Shown here in pieces: positions 1 through 9,562 of a DNA stretch of 47,000 nucleotides (positions are counted from its first letter, which is position 1; each line of letters starts with the position of its first letter). The notes below the pieces were generated by a model, which saw only the letters and a program-made list of their open reading frames with translations, was not told where the DNA came from and did not search any database. Origin of the DNA: Cristatella mucedo (Eukaryota > Bryozoa > Phylactolaemata > Cristatellidae); contig WPIO01000030.1 of NCBI GenBank assembly GCA_009760855.2, positions 3,248,001 through 3,295,000 on the forward strand. Direction: 5' to 3'. The position numbers and the translations under genes are program-made.

Positions 1-48
1 TAGAGATTAAGTTCACTTGGGACGCTATACAAATAAATTATATTTTGT
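1..48 (+). repeat. SINE-1 3' tail, cut by window edge
   Basis: The window opens inside the tail of the tRNA-derived SINE described at 14241-14381. AGAGATTAAGTTC and GGGACGCTATACAAATAAAT match the 3' hairpin and tail of the other copies. The tRNA-like head lies outside the window. Confidence 0.55.
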
Positions 49-49
49 A

Positions 50-690
50 TTTAGTTCTCTGAGGGCGCTTTATCATTGCATTATTATTATTATTATAATA
101 ATATTTATTGCTGTAATTTGCACTTACATGGCTGCAAACTTTCCGAAATTGAATGAGGATAAAAATCGTTTAGCTGTTATGGCCAAACTTAGTGCTTGAC
201 TCCGAAACTGAAAACGTATCCCACTAAAACTTAGCCAACTCTGCCAGCACGTGTCCGTAGCATCTACAAAAAAATGGTTGCGTTGTTCCAAGATGACTTC
301 TGCTCATTAGACAGAACTTCAGCTCCACAGTCAAGTCGGCCTACTTTTAGCCAGGTAAAGTTGCAGAAACTGTGGGTCCATTGTTATGACAGGAACGCCA
401 GATCCAGTTGTTTCATGTATTCGTTCGTGACACCCGTATTGACCGACCTCCTACACTCTTCAGTGGCAGATATTTCGCCCTATGCAATCAGGCGCTGTAG
501 CACTGGTGCAAAACCCAGAAGCCAGGCTTGTCGGTCGGGATCGCAGCTACCACATTACACCACTTTTGCCAATCAGCACAGGGTCCCAACCAAGCAGTGC
601 AAGGTTATGTCGTTCACTTTTAGGTACTTTCATCATGCCCTTTGTGCCTACCAATCAGAGCTACTTCCAAATCAGGCTAGGCATCTTGAC
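50..690 (+). mobile_element. Degenerate L2-clade LINE pieces (tail, then ORF2 C-terminal region)
   Basis: Positions 50-112 are an L2 3' terminus (CTCTGAGGGCGCTTTATC followed by ATT repeats). From about 118 a separate, heavily mutated sense piece of the ORF2 C-terminal region begins with MAANFPKLNEDK, equivalent to MAANFLKLNDDK of the copy at 39569-42066. It continues through the region equivalent to CAIRRLQLVQNSAARL, with many frameshifts. No function is retained. Confidence 0.6.
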
Positions 691-892
691 ACCACAAACT
701 CAGGGTCAGCATGCAAATATGTTTAGTGGCAGCATGCACAGTGTTAGCACGAATGCGCACGTAAATGACAATTTTACATGGACCCACTAAATGCTGTCAT
801 AGATAGATGCGTTTTTATTTTATTTTTAACTAAGGTCAAGTCAGAGGATGTCATGACGTGCATCGGTTGTGAGTTCTAGGATTTGGGAGCAT

Positions 893-978
893 AATAATAA
901 TAATAATAATGCGCTTGATAAAGCACCCTCTCATAACTCAATCTCTTTCTAGGCGCTTTACATTTGCTGTATACTAAC
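893..978 (-). mobile_element. L2 3' terminal fragment inserted in older L2
   Basis: (AAT)n followed by GCGCTTGATAAAGC and TCTAGGCGCTTTACATTTGC is the reverse complement of the L2 3' hairpin and tail. It splits the host L2 between GGGAGCAT and ACTAACTAAAGGTACGGTC, which are contiguous in other copies. Confidence 0.6.
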
Positions 979-1033
979 TAAAGGTACGGTCACCAAAGGA
1001 TTTGAAGTTCGTACGAGGTATAGGTAAACAATT

Positions 1034-1172
1034 AAATAAATAAAATTCATTTATATAGCGCCCCAATAGAACTTAATCTCTATTCAGGCGCTTCACATAT
1101 GCCTCGGGGCTCGAGTCCACGACCTCAGTCAGACCTTGGTCGGGGCGAGCACCTTAACCGCTAGACCAAACC
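1034..1172 (-). mobile_element. tRNA-derived SINE-1, recent copy
   Basis: On the minus strand it opens GGTTTGGTCTAGCGGTTAAG. TGGTCTAGCGG fits the pol III box A consensus, and GTGGACTCGAGCCCC resembles a box B. It closes with AGAGATTAAGTTCTATTGGG and an A/T-rich tail. I count about three differences over roughly 138 bases from the copy at 22042-22181, so both look recent. It sits inside the L2 copy at 695-2185. Confidence 0.75.
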
Positions 1173-1463
1173 GATTACATTCCGAAAAGCGAGAGGTACG
1201 ATGCTTAGCCTTGTGGGGAAATAGATCTGATAGGTAGGCTGGAGCCAAAAAATGAAGGGATATGAAAGTGATTAACAGAACCTTGAAGCCGATGCGTTGC
1301 TTGACTGAGAGCCATTATATGTCGGCGAGAAGTGCTGTGATGTGGCAACTACGACACACACGACAGGCAAGCTTAGCTGCAGAGTTTTGCACAAGCAGTC
1401 AGCACTTGATTGCGAAAGCCCATAGGTCACCAAGCAGTGAGTTACAGAAGTTAAGACGGGCTG

Positions 1464-1738
1464 TGTTGTGTGTGCCTGTTGCTTCTCGGCCACAGGCGTG
1501 TGCCAGCTCTCGGCAGGTGGTTGGGCGGTTGGCTCGGTGCGGCCTTTGATGTGGGCATGTGGCCCACCATGGTGGCTCACCACGGATGCACTCCCTTATC
1601 TGTGGCGAGTCAGCCCCTAGCTTATATATGTACCCACCGAAGGAAAAAAGTGAGTCTCGTTCTCCGCTCACGATCGCTGCTCGTGTCTTCGTGAGACTCC
1701 ACCAGCGCTGCTGCATCCGAAGGCACAGTAACATAACA
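1464..1738. mobile_element. Solo LTR (275 bp) with 4-bp target duplication
   Basis: The unit starts TGTTGTGTGTGCC and ends ACATAACA, so the ends are TG...CA with short inverted termini. GCTG is repeated directly on both sides (1460-1463 and 1739-1742). Removing the unit restores the surrounding L2 sequence. A TATATATG box lies at about 1622. The length, TG/CA ends and 4-bp duplication suit a solo LTR left by recombination, possibly of a Gypsy-type element. No internal coding region is present. Confidence 0.65.
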
Positions 1739-2185
1739 GCTGTCACAAATGCATAGAACAATTTGGATAGGTATCCCTGTCTAAACATCCCAAAATTTTA
1801 GCAATGCCATGTAGCTGAAAGTAGGCAGACTTGACTGTGGAGCTAACGTGGTCGTCTAATGAAAGGTCACTTTGGAGCATGACACCTAGATTTCGTACAG
1901 ATTCAACAGGACATATGATGACAGAGTCGAGTTTGAGCGTTACCCTTTCCAATTTCTGATCCAGGCTTGGTTTGCCTATAACTAGTAAGTTGGTTTTATT
2001 ATCTTTCAATTTCAGAATTTTGCTGCCATCCGTGTGCGGCTGTCATCAAATCGTGCAGCAAAAGAGTTGAGAGAATTCGACGTGCTCGAGGGCTGGGAGG
2101 GATCAAAGCAAAGGTACAACTGAGTGTCATCTGCATAGAAGCGAAAGCCTAGATTGTGCCTGGAAATCACATCGGCAATAGTGTG

Positions 2186-4234
2186 CACAGTGCACAGTGC
2201 CCAGCATTAGAAACCGGCTGCCAGATGGAGGAATTAAGTGGCTTTAAGGGTGGCAAGCTGCCTCACAGGTAGTGAGTCATAGGCCCAAATCTCCTGAGGG
2301 TAGGTACCGAACCAACAGGGGAGTTGGCTCGGGCTACGGCTTTCACTTTCCGAACAAGATTTTAGTGCTAGTCCCAAAGATCGCGTTTCCACGGTTAGCT
2401 TTGCTTCCTACCAGCTGCTGTCCGACTGCTTCCTACTTCGGTATTCCTTCATGTGGCAAGCTAGCTCGGGAAGTCTTCTACTAAATCTTGCTTCACGCTT
2501 GCTCTACCTTCAGAGTGATCGTGGAAAATCCCTTACGCTAGGGAGGTACGAAATAGCCGGCGGCGATACGTGGGCGTGGTACCGCGTTGTGCCGCCCCCA
2601 ACCGGATTACCTTTGCCTGGCCAACGGGCGATCTGTGCGTGAGTGCATGTGTGAATCGCTATAGCCAGGCAATGTCCTCGATTGGGCAGATTGGTTTGTG
2701 ATTAGCCCAGCGGGTCGCACGATGCTACCGGTGCTGCATTCCTCTCTCTATCTCTCTTCCACGATTCTTGGGCTTGAGCAGACGCAGTTACCACCTCTCT
2801 TACGACCGCATACATTTCGTGAGGTCGGTGGAACCTGCAATCGCTATTCACTGCTAAGTCAGCTACGTCGTTGACTTAAATAGCAATCTAATGGAAAGCT
2901 TGTCACGTCGTTTGCTTTTAGAGTGCGACCGACCGTGTTCGAGCATCACTCATAAGACCTTACCTGCGATCGCCTTTATTTCCCGCCGCATCAAAATAGG
3001 ATTCTTATATGACGAGCTCGTCGTTCGCTAGTTGAGTCATCCGCCATGCTTTTTCTAGTAACGAAGAATGCGTGTCCTTGACGTGGCCTACAATTGGTCT
3101 CTTACTAAGTCTTGCCTGAGTCTTGGCCAATAAGTCGATTTTTCTTTAAAGTATTTATAGTATTCTTGAAAGCTTCCTGAAGTCTAGTGCAGCCCCCTCC
3201 AGTATTGATGACGTATACACCGAAAACTCAAGGACAGAAGCAGGAAGAAGCAAGACTCGCCGTGCAAATGCGGCTTCAGAGGTCTAAATTCATTCTAATA
3301 CATTGTCAGGCGGGTAGTTTGACTAGAGCGAAACATATGTCCAAAGGTAACGCAGTATCCTAAGGCGAGCTCGGCGAGGACAGAAAGCTCGTGTACGGCA
3401 ACGAGGCAAAAGGCAATTGATTTTGATTTCCAGTACGAATATAGACCCTGAAAGCGTGGCCTATCGATCCTTTTGAGTTGAAGAGCTCTCAGGAAAGGGT
3501 GTTGCCAAGTTACCACAGGGAAAAACGGCTCGTGGCAGCCAAGCGCTCATGGCGACCATTGCTTGTTTATCCTGCCGACGTCAGCTCTTCCTATCACAAT
3601 GAAGCAAAGTTCACCAAGCGCTGGATTGTTCACCCACTAATAGTTAACGTGAACTGGGTTTGGACCGTCGTGAGGCATGTTAATTTTATCCTGCTGACGT
3701 ACACTCGTTGCACTGGTAGTCCTGCTAAGTACGACAGGAACAGCGGGTTCAGACATTTGGTTCATGTGGTTGGCTGAAAAGCCAATGGTGCGAAGCTACC
3801 ATCTGAGGGATTATGGCTGACCACCTCCAAGTTATAATCCCATTCATAAACGTACGATACTTTTGACCCCTTCTCGCATGGATGCCAGTCACAGAGTTTG
3901 CAGAATATTAGCTTTTAGAGCCAATTCGGTATGCTGGGCAGTATCTTTGCTACATTAATCCCAACTCAATCTAATAGGCGAAGGGCAACAGCCTTTCTTT
4001 AAAACTAGAGCTGCACAATTTTACAGAATGGTAGCTTTTCAGAATTAAAGCTGTGATACAGAACTATAAATAGAGGCAAGCGAATGGTACTAAAATTTTT
4101 GGTAAGTGGGAGTATGTTTTCGTAGAGCAAAGTGGTTGTTCCTGATTGCTGTAGCTTAGCTTTGCTGTGCGGCTAAATCATATTTTGTGCTTTCAATGGT
4201 CTCCTTAAGCGCCTCTTTTAGCGCTCACCAACAG
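2186..4234. other. Unassigned non-coding stretch
   Basis: I see no coherent exon, RNA gene or recognisable repeat here. The short open frames lack compositional or motif support. Confidence 0.4.
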
Positions 4235-4330
4235 TAATTTGGTGATAGCCCAGTGGTAAGGGGCTCGCTGTTAACCACCCAGTTCAAGGATTTGAGTTGG
4301 GCAGTTTGAACTCTTTTATTGCCCACTGGA
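4235..4330 (+). repeat. Degenerate tRNA-like SINE head
   Basis: TAGCCCAGTGGTAAG fits a pol III box A, and GGATTTGAGTT lies about where a weakened box B would be. No acceptor-stem pairing is visible, so this is read as a decayed tRNA-derived repeat rather than a tRNA gene. Confidence 0.3.
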
Positions 4331-4504
4331 AGTGGTTTTAAAAGCCGTTAAGATTCTTCTGCCGCAATTTAAATGAGACTGTAAAATCAGCTAATCTTAA
4401 CTACTGCTTACGAGAGATTTGTGTCTACAAAATACGAGCAGTTCACTACTTGCGGACTCGCTTTTTTGAGTTATAGTAGTTCCGTCACGGGAGACAATGC
4501 TGCG

Positions 4505-4575
4505 CCATCTTGCCGCTTGACGGAAGTTCGCCATCTTGCCACGCGACGCAAGTAAGCCATCTTGCGGCGTGAGGA
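4505..4575. repeat. Short tandem repeat, about 33-bp period
   Basis: GCCATCTTGC occurs three times (near 4506, 4531 and 4557) with related spacers such as GACGGAAGTTC and GACGCAAGTAA. Confidence 0.45.
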
Positions 4576-5250
4576 AAATTCTTGCTTTAATTAGTAGAGA
4601 TATTTCGAATACCTTTCCAGACCAAGAGAAAATACATCATCGTATCAATCGTATCTGTAAGCCCAAAGACAATTTTCAAGTAAATTTACCTGTTTGAAAG
4701 GAAACGTGTCCACTCTGAATTAATTCATCAGAAAGGAAATATTAAATATAGTTACGTAGCATCGCCTGCAAAGTGAATATACACTTTCAAGGTCATAATC
4801 CATCTTTCTGAAGAATTTCTAGTTAAGGGTCTATTGGTGAATAAATTTTTGGACAGCTTTTGTGCAGCCTATTTGTGTACCTGGGCTCGATGTGAAATAC
4901 TATTACGTGAAATAATGCGAACACTTTGCCACACGCAGCATGAATCTGTAGCATAATTCAAATGTGCAGTGTGCACAGAAAGAGTTCACGAAATGCTCTA
5001 GGATACGAACATAAAAAGGGCACTTGGTGTTACCCGCTACACGTGGCCTCATGGAAACAGTGCCTGCAGCGTCTCACCCTTGGGCAGATCTACGGTACGT
5101 GCAGGTACGTACTCCTGCCACTTGCCTTCTGCCCACTTGCCTTTCCTGATTTCTTAGAGATATGAAGGTCTGCTAGGTTAGTATTGACTAACAATCTGTT
5201 GTAAGGTAGGAGTGACGATCTCAAGAGTTACTCATATAACTTCTTTGCTG
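4576..5250. other. Unassigned non-coding stretch
   Basis: A/T-rich in its first half. No supported exon, RNA or repeat. Confidence 0.35.
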
Positions 5251-5439
5251 GAGCCTACATCAACCTTCCTAATGCCGAGACCCTTTAATACAGTTCCTCA
5301 TGTTGTGGCGATCCCCAACCATAAAATAATTGTTTGCGAAATGTGGAAATGCGTGTTTTTCGATGGTCTAAGGCGACCTCTGTGAAAGGGTCGTTCGAAA
5401 CCCAAAAGGGTCACGACCCACGCAGGTTGAGGACCGCCG
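5251..5439. mobile_element. SPIN-like non-autonomous hAT transposon remnant
   Basis: The sequence reads CAACCTTCCTAATGCC, CTTTAATACAGTTCCTCATG, CCCCAACCATAAAAT, GATGGTCTAAGGCGACC, TGTGAAAGGGTCGTTCG and finally CACGACCCACGCAGGTTGAG. I recognise this order of motifs from the SPIN (Space Invaders) short hAT elements of tetrapods and some invertebrates. The right end GGTTGAGGACCGCCG and the degraded left end GAGCCTACATCAACC fit the expected termini. I cannot see an intact 8-bp target duplication. Recognition is from memory and needs a database match. Confidence 0.6.
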
Positions 5440-5639
5440 ATCTACAATATCGCTAGGATGGCAACTAAACTCATCATGCTTAATGACGGTAAGATCACTA
5501 CATTGTGGCAGGAAAGTGTAGTTCCACACTTAAAATTCGGAAAGACAGTACCTTTACAATTTTTGATATATGATTAATCCTGTGACGTTTGTTCCGTAAT
5601 CTAAACAGAGCAGCTCCGAAACAACTTTTCTTTGGGCGA

Positions 5640-5830
5640 GCAAATTGCTACACAGCTAAGTCGGCCTACTTTCAGCCGAAGAACCGCTCCCCAAATCAGG
5701 GTCTGCGTGGACAAGAATTCGACAGCCAAACTAATCCACGCGTTCGTGGCATTGTGGCCTAGATAACTGCAGTTCCCTCTATTCAGCAGTAACGTCTTGC
5801 GCCTGTGTCCTTAATGGTCTGCAGCCGGAG
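5640..5830 (+). mobile_element. Highly degenerate L2-clade fragment
   Basis: AAGTCGGCCTACTTTCAGC matches the segment encoding KSAYFQL in the better copies, and CTAATCCACGCGTTCGTGGC matches the segment encoding LVHAFVT. The rest is eroded. Confidence 0.4.
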
Positions 5831-6738
5831 CAAACTCGGCAGCTCGGCTGATTTGACATCGGCCGAACCGCTGCCATGTAGCGCTACATTCACCTGAGTT
5901 TTGCTGACTTCCTGTCAAGCATCGAATCGATTTGAAGATCCTCTGTCTGGCCTACAGGTCGCTTTCACTGGCTTCGAACCGGCCGATCCCATTGCTCATC
6001 AATCGCGCTCTCTTGTTACCCATTCCTCAGCTTCCGGTAATCTTGCCGGTCCTTGAGCTAAAGAAAAATCGCTTTGTGACAGCACATTCAGTTTACACAC
6101 ACAGTGTTATGTCTGTGCGGGCAGTCGCGCACCGATCGAGGCGGCCCAGGCAGATGCCGTTTATTAAAGGAAACCCGGGACCGGGCAGCACGGCCAGCAC
6201 GTTGGCTAGGAAGCGGCAGCTGCAAGTGGGTCCGCTGTCTCGCCTCAGCGGCTTCCGCCGGACTAGTCCACTTTCGCAGTACAGCAGACCCAACAAACAG
6301 AAAGACCGAAAGCTAGCTCCGGCTTCTTTTCTGAGTGTTTCCATGAGGGCTTATCGTTTTGGTCAAAGCGCAGTACTCGTGCGCCTCTCCACGCTTGGTT
6401 AAGCACGGCACCACGTGCGTTATCAATCCTTTGCTATCGCTTCTCTTGCTGTAACCACCCGTACAACACCAGGATAGAGCTTTGATTCTCTTAAAGTGCT
6501 GCGAAGACGATTATCAGAATAATGTTGACCCCTCTTCGTTTCGTGCGCATACGTTCTTATACGGCGTCTTTCACCTCGATGAATCTTTGATTTCAATTAA
6601 CTGATGCGAGCATCTTTATATATCTGCCGTCAGCAGCTCGGGGCAGCGGGGCTCGCAGCTTTCGTATGAATCTCTCGAGCTCCGCTCCGCTCGAGCTGTT
6701 GGGGGGCTGTCGGAACTCCTTTTTCGAGTGCGATGAGT
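5831..6738. other. Unassigned; probably 3' of the three-finger gene
   Basis: GC-rich from 6100 to 6320. A 156-codon frame on the plus strand (5932-6402) has no recognisable domain and is probably chance in CpG-dense DNA. A second AATAAA on the minus strand lies at about 6160. Confidence 0.3.
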
Positions 6739-6744
6739 TTTATT
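6739..6744 (-). terminator. Candidate polyadenylation signal AATAAA
   Basis: On the minus strand AATAAA lies about 250 nt past the stop codon of the C-terminal exon at 6993-7258, a plausible 3' UTR length. There is no independent support. Confidence 0.3.
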
Positions 6745-6992
6745 TTGAAGTTGACACGTTAGCGAGTTGCAGTGAGCAATTGCCGCCGGATTAGGGAAAC
6801 ACATTCAGGCGTGAAACGACAATGTACGAATGACGCCCGCGTCCTGTCCTCGATGCGCTAGCTGGCTGGGGTCAGAGGGAAGACCTCCGGATAGTTGCAC
6901 CGCTCGGCGAGCGCCAGCCTCCGAGCGGTCGCGTCTAAACGCAGATGTGCAGGAGCCTTCGCGGCGATGCAACAATGCAGCGATGCCAGCTG

Positions 6993-7258
6993 CTAAAGCA
7001 GCGGCCGGGCGACTGTCGCGCCGGCTGTGACGAGCAGCAACGTGATTGCTGCGCTGGCTCGACGGCTCGATGCGACTCCGCCATTCTTCTTCTTTGTAGG
7101 GGGAGGCGGGACCCCGTTGCCATTGTTGCACAGGTTGCCGTCGCACGTCGTTGTGCACGTCACGTAGGTCGCGGAGCCGCTGTCGCAGCCATTTACGGGA
7201 TCTCCGGGAGAAATCGTGTTCATTGAACAACTCCTTTGAAAACTCCAAAGTCCGCCTC
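6993..7258 (-). CDS. Three-finger (Ly6/uPAR-like) GPI-anchored protein, C-terminal exon (copy A)
   Basis: This exon encodes the second half of an LU domain and its anchor signal. The acceptor CTTTATTCCAG|GAGGC leaves two bases before the first codon (phase 1), matching the phase-1 donors at 13108 and 25179. It contributes 87 residues, then TAG. Order: GGLWSFQRSC; the motif GDPVNGCDSGS; VTCTTTCDGNLCNN, the closing cysteines and the LCN that end LU domains; a short Pro/Lys linker; and a hydrophobic tail ASAAITLLLVTAGATVARPLL typical of GPI signals. With exons 25179-25266 and 13108-13239 it gives a 161-residue precursor in frame, a normal size for the family. Such proteins sit on the outer face of the plasma membrane or are shed, usually as ligands or receptor modulators; no specific partner can be inferred. 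The exon is shared with copies B (30472-30748) and C (37984-38351). Confidence 0.75.
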
Positions 7259-7950
7259 CTGGAATAAAGAAGTCTCGCTGGGGCACAACGCATGCAAAGC
7301 TCGCGACTATGAGAGTAAGCCAAACTCACGTTCATCGCCGATGTAAGTGCGCCTCGGGCCATCGAGGCGGTTCGAACGCTGTGGATGCCATGGCCTAGTC
7401 AGCCAGTGGTGCTGCTGGGGCAGCAGGTCTCGGAGTCTGCGGAGCAGCGGCGCGTTTTGTTTGGTCGAAGCGGCAGCGAAAGAGCTGGCTGTGGACACGA
7501 CGTCAACGGCAGAGCCAAAAGTGCGAGCGGAGCGCCTTAGCCCTAGCTAGTTTGACGGGAGCGTGGTAGATCAGACAGGTTACACAGCAGAAATGTCATC
7601 CGTCGTTCATGAGTTAGTATGACTAGGAAAAGTCGTGTCGAAATCCCCGATTAGGCGGCATAAAACCCCGAGTCGCGTGTGCTAGGGCCTCAGTCGAGAG
7701 CTCTCGGCAATGATCGTGGCTAGAGTTCCCAATCATCCGGCCTCTCCCCCTCCCCCCCCCCCTGCAGCTTTTCGCCAGTACGTTGGTGCTCTGAGCGCAG
7801 GACGCGAGTCGTTGCGCTCTATGGCTGACGCTGATCGTTCGTAACCCAGTCCGTTGCTGACGGGCAGAATTCTCTACATTCTTTGAATGAGGACTTGTAA
7901 ACTTGAGCCAGTGCTGCCGCGTTCCGTAACCCATCGACGCACCTACGGGC
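7259..7950. other. Intron sequence between copy A exons, GC-rich
   Basis: Part of the duplicated block shared with 30.8-30.9 kb (common AGAATTCTCTACAT near 7870 and 30850). A C-rich run lies at about 7745-7763. No further exon is seen. Confidence 0.35.
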
Positions 7951-7952
7951 TT

Positions 7953-8107
7953 CTATAGCTTCTTCAGCAGCCTCATTTATGTAGCGGGAGAAGAGCCTTA
8001 GTGACTATCGCAGCCGCTTGCAGCGGGGCAATAAAGGATCACCCGCTGCAGTACTGAAACCCCCCCCCCCCCCCCCCCCGCGACCTGGTTCGGGAAGAGC
8101 GGGCACC
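7953..8107 (-). mobile_element. SINE-2 (tRNA-derived) fragment
   Basis: AGAAGAGCCTTAGTGACTATCGC followed by CCGCTTGCAGCGGGGCAATA matches the 3' half of the family seen in full at 23213-23398. It is interrupted by a C homopolymer of about 20 bases at 8060-8079. The copy at 30895-31150 occupies the equivalent place in the duplicated block, so this SINE predates the duplication. Confidence 0.5.
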
Positions 8108-8454
8108 AGGGCCGATACCCAGGGGCTGCACCTACTAGTCGCTGGCTGTGAAAGCTACCTCTGGCCTTGCCACCGGCATTTGTCGCGCGACAGATAGGAC
8201 TAGCACAGGTACAAGCACTGCATTATTTGCGACCTACGCACACGGGTATAGAATCGAAAGCATCCGCTTTTACTCTCGAAAGATGTTTAGCTGCCTTTCG
8301 GCGCTACAGAAATGCCTATCATTATTATTACTACTCCGGCGTGTCAAATGAAGCAGACCAAAGCCTGGCAGAAGGAAAAAAGAATCAGAACTCATAATGA
8401 AAGCCGTCCATCATTAGTATTTTTACAGAGGCACAGGTTGAGGTGTCGCGTATC

Positions 8455-8760
8455 AGCGGGTGGCCTTGGATTCCGCCTCATTGGTTAGACGCCGACAAGC
8501 AAGATATAGTATGAACCAGGGGGTGCTGTGTGCGCGACAGAGTTTATACGGCTTACCCTGTTGGCCGACTTTGTGGGAAAAGTTAGTTAAGCTTGCGACA
8601 GCTTCACGGCGACGCGGTGAGACCGGATAAATTGAGTCATAGCCGGCCGCAGCCGCAGGTCAACTCGTGTGCCACGTTTTCCAAACACACCTACTGTAAA
8701 AAGATTTGCTAGGGTGTTTAGTGCTTTGAAATTCCGACAGACATGTTTTCAGCCAAATAT
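8455..8760. repeat. Segment shared with 31440-31770
   Basis: TATACGGCTTACCC, AAAGTTAGTTAAGC and AGCCGGC recur in the same order and spacing near 31530-31640, and CCTACTGTAAAAAGATT resembles CTCCTGTACAAAGATT near 31700. It marks the far edge of the block duplicated between copies A and B. Confidence 0.5.
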
Positions 8761-8849
8761 TTGTCATGGGCTGCAGACCAGACAGGGCACCGCCCGTTCG
8801 CCTCTCTTAGACCTGGAACGAGTGCTACATCAATGGCCAGCGGATGGGG

Positions 8850-9459
8850 TACGGACATTCCCTACCTGGACGTTTCCCCACGGACATTTCCCCCTGAGGT
8901 AGGACATTTCCTCCGCATGTATGGTTTAGGGTTTAAGGTTATAGGGTTTAGGATTTTATGTTTTTTTGGGTTTAAAGTTTAGTGTTTAGGGTTTTAAGGT
9001 TTGGGCTTAGGGCTTAGGATATACGGCGGCTGTGCCTCCGCTGCCTAAATCCACACTTGCTCTTATTCCGTACTTTAGTTAGGGCGTAACGAAATCGAGT
9101 TATACTCAGTAGACTGAGGCGTCGAGCAGGACCGAACTCCCACTTGATCAAACCGCCTAGCTCACCGACACCGCAGCTGCCACCGAAGCCGCCGCCGCCG
9201 ACGCCATCGAAGCCACTGCTGCCGCTCGCTCCACTACAAACCATCCAATCCATCCATCCCTCTAATTATACTGAGCTGATTTTACCACAATATAGTGTGA
9301 ACTTCATTTGATCATATAAATAAATAAATATATATATTTATCTGTATTCTTAGTTATACGTTCATCAGCATAGGGTAGAAATGTCCGGGGGAAATGTCCT
9401 AGGGTCCACCAGAGGGGGAAATGTTCGGAGGGGGGAAACGTCCAGGGGGAATATCTTAC
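8850..9459. mobile_element. Foldback-like element with GGACATTTCCCC inverted termini
   Basis: The left end (8850-8913) carries GGACGTTTCCCC, GGACATTTCCCC and GGACATTTCC. The right end (9377-9452) carries the reverse complements in reverse order. The interior holds a degenerate TTTAGGG-like tract (8921-9020) and a unique core. No transposase frame is visible. I read it as a non-autonomous DNA element; the superfamily is unknown. Confidence 0.5.
8921..9020 (+). repeat. Telomere-like degenerate TTTAGGG tract
   Basis: GTTTAGGGTTTAAGG, TAGGGTTTAGG and GTGTTTAGGGTTTTAAGG recur with variable spacing. The unit resembles TTTAGGG/TTAGGG but never forms a clean array. Confidence 0.5.
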
Positions 9460-9562
9460 GAACGGTGTAGGGGCCACATTTTAAGTCCGAGTTGACCTCG
9501 AAAACTTGTCTGGGGCTTTGCTAAGGATAGCCATCCGCAAACAATTTGCGACGCTCTGCGCC

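Larger units (their letters stand above)
695..2185 (-). mobile_element. L2-clade LINE 3' half, carrying three nested insertions
   Basis: Read on the minus strand this runs from the RT palm end (region equivalent to FHFYADDTQLYL) through the C-terminal domain into the 3' UTR. It is about as diverged as an old copy and has no long open frame. It is interrupted by an L2 3' tail (893-978), a SINE-1 (1034-1172) and a solo LTR (1464-1738). The LINE sequence resumes in register after each insertion, which gives the relative ages. At the position of the stop codon in the copy near 40578, this copy carries CGA (Arg). Confidence 0.75.

Noticed and set aside
4235-4330. Possible tRNA gene
   Set aside because: Box A-like and weak box B-like sequence, but no acceptor-stem pairing; a SINE head is more likely.
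5932-6402. 156-codon plus frame
   Set aside because: No domain, no homology within the window, and in the probable 3' flank of the minus-strand gene.
8921-9020. A chromosome end or true interstitial telomere
   Set aside because: The TTTAGGG-like units are irregular, only about 100 bp long and enclosed by inverted GGACATTTCCCC termini, so they belong to an element.
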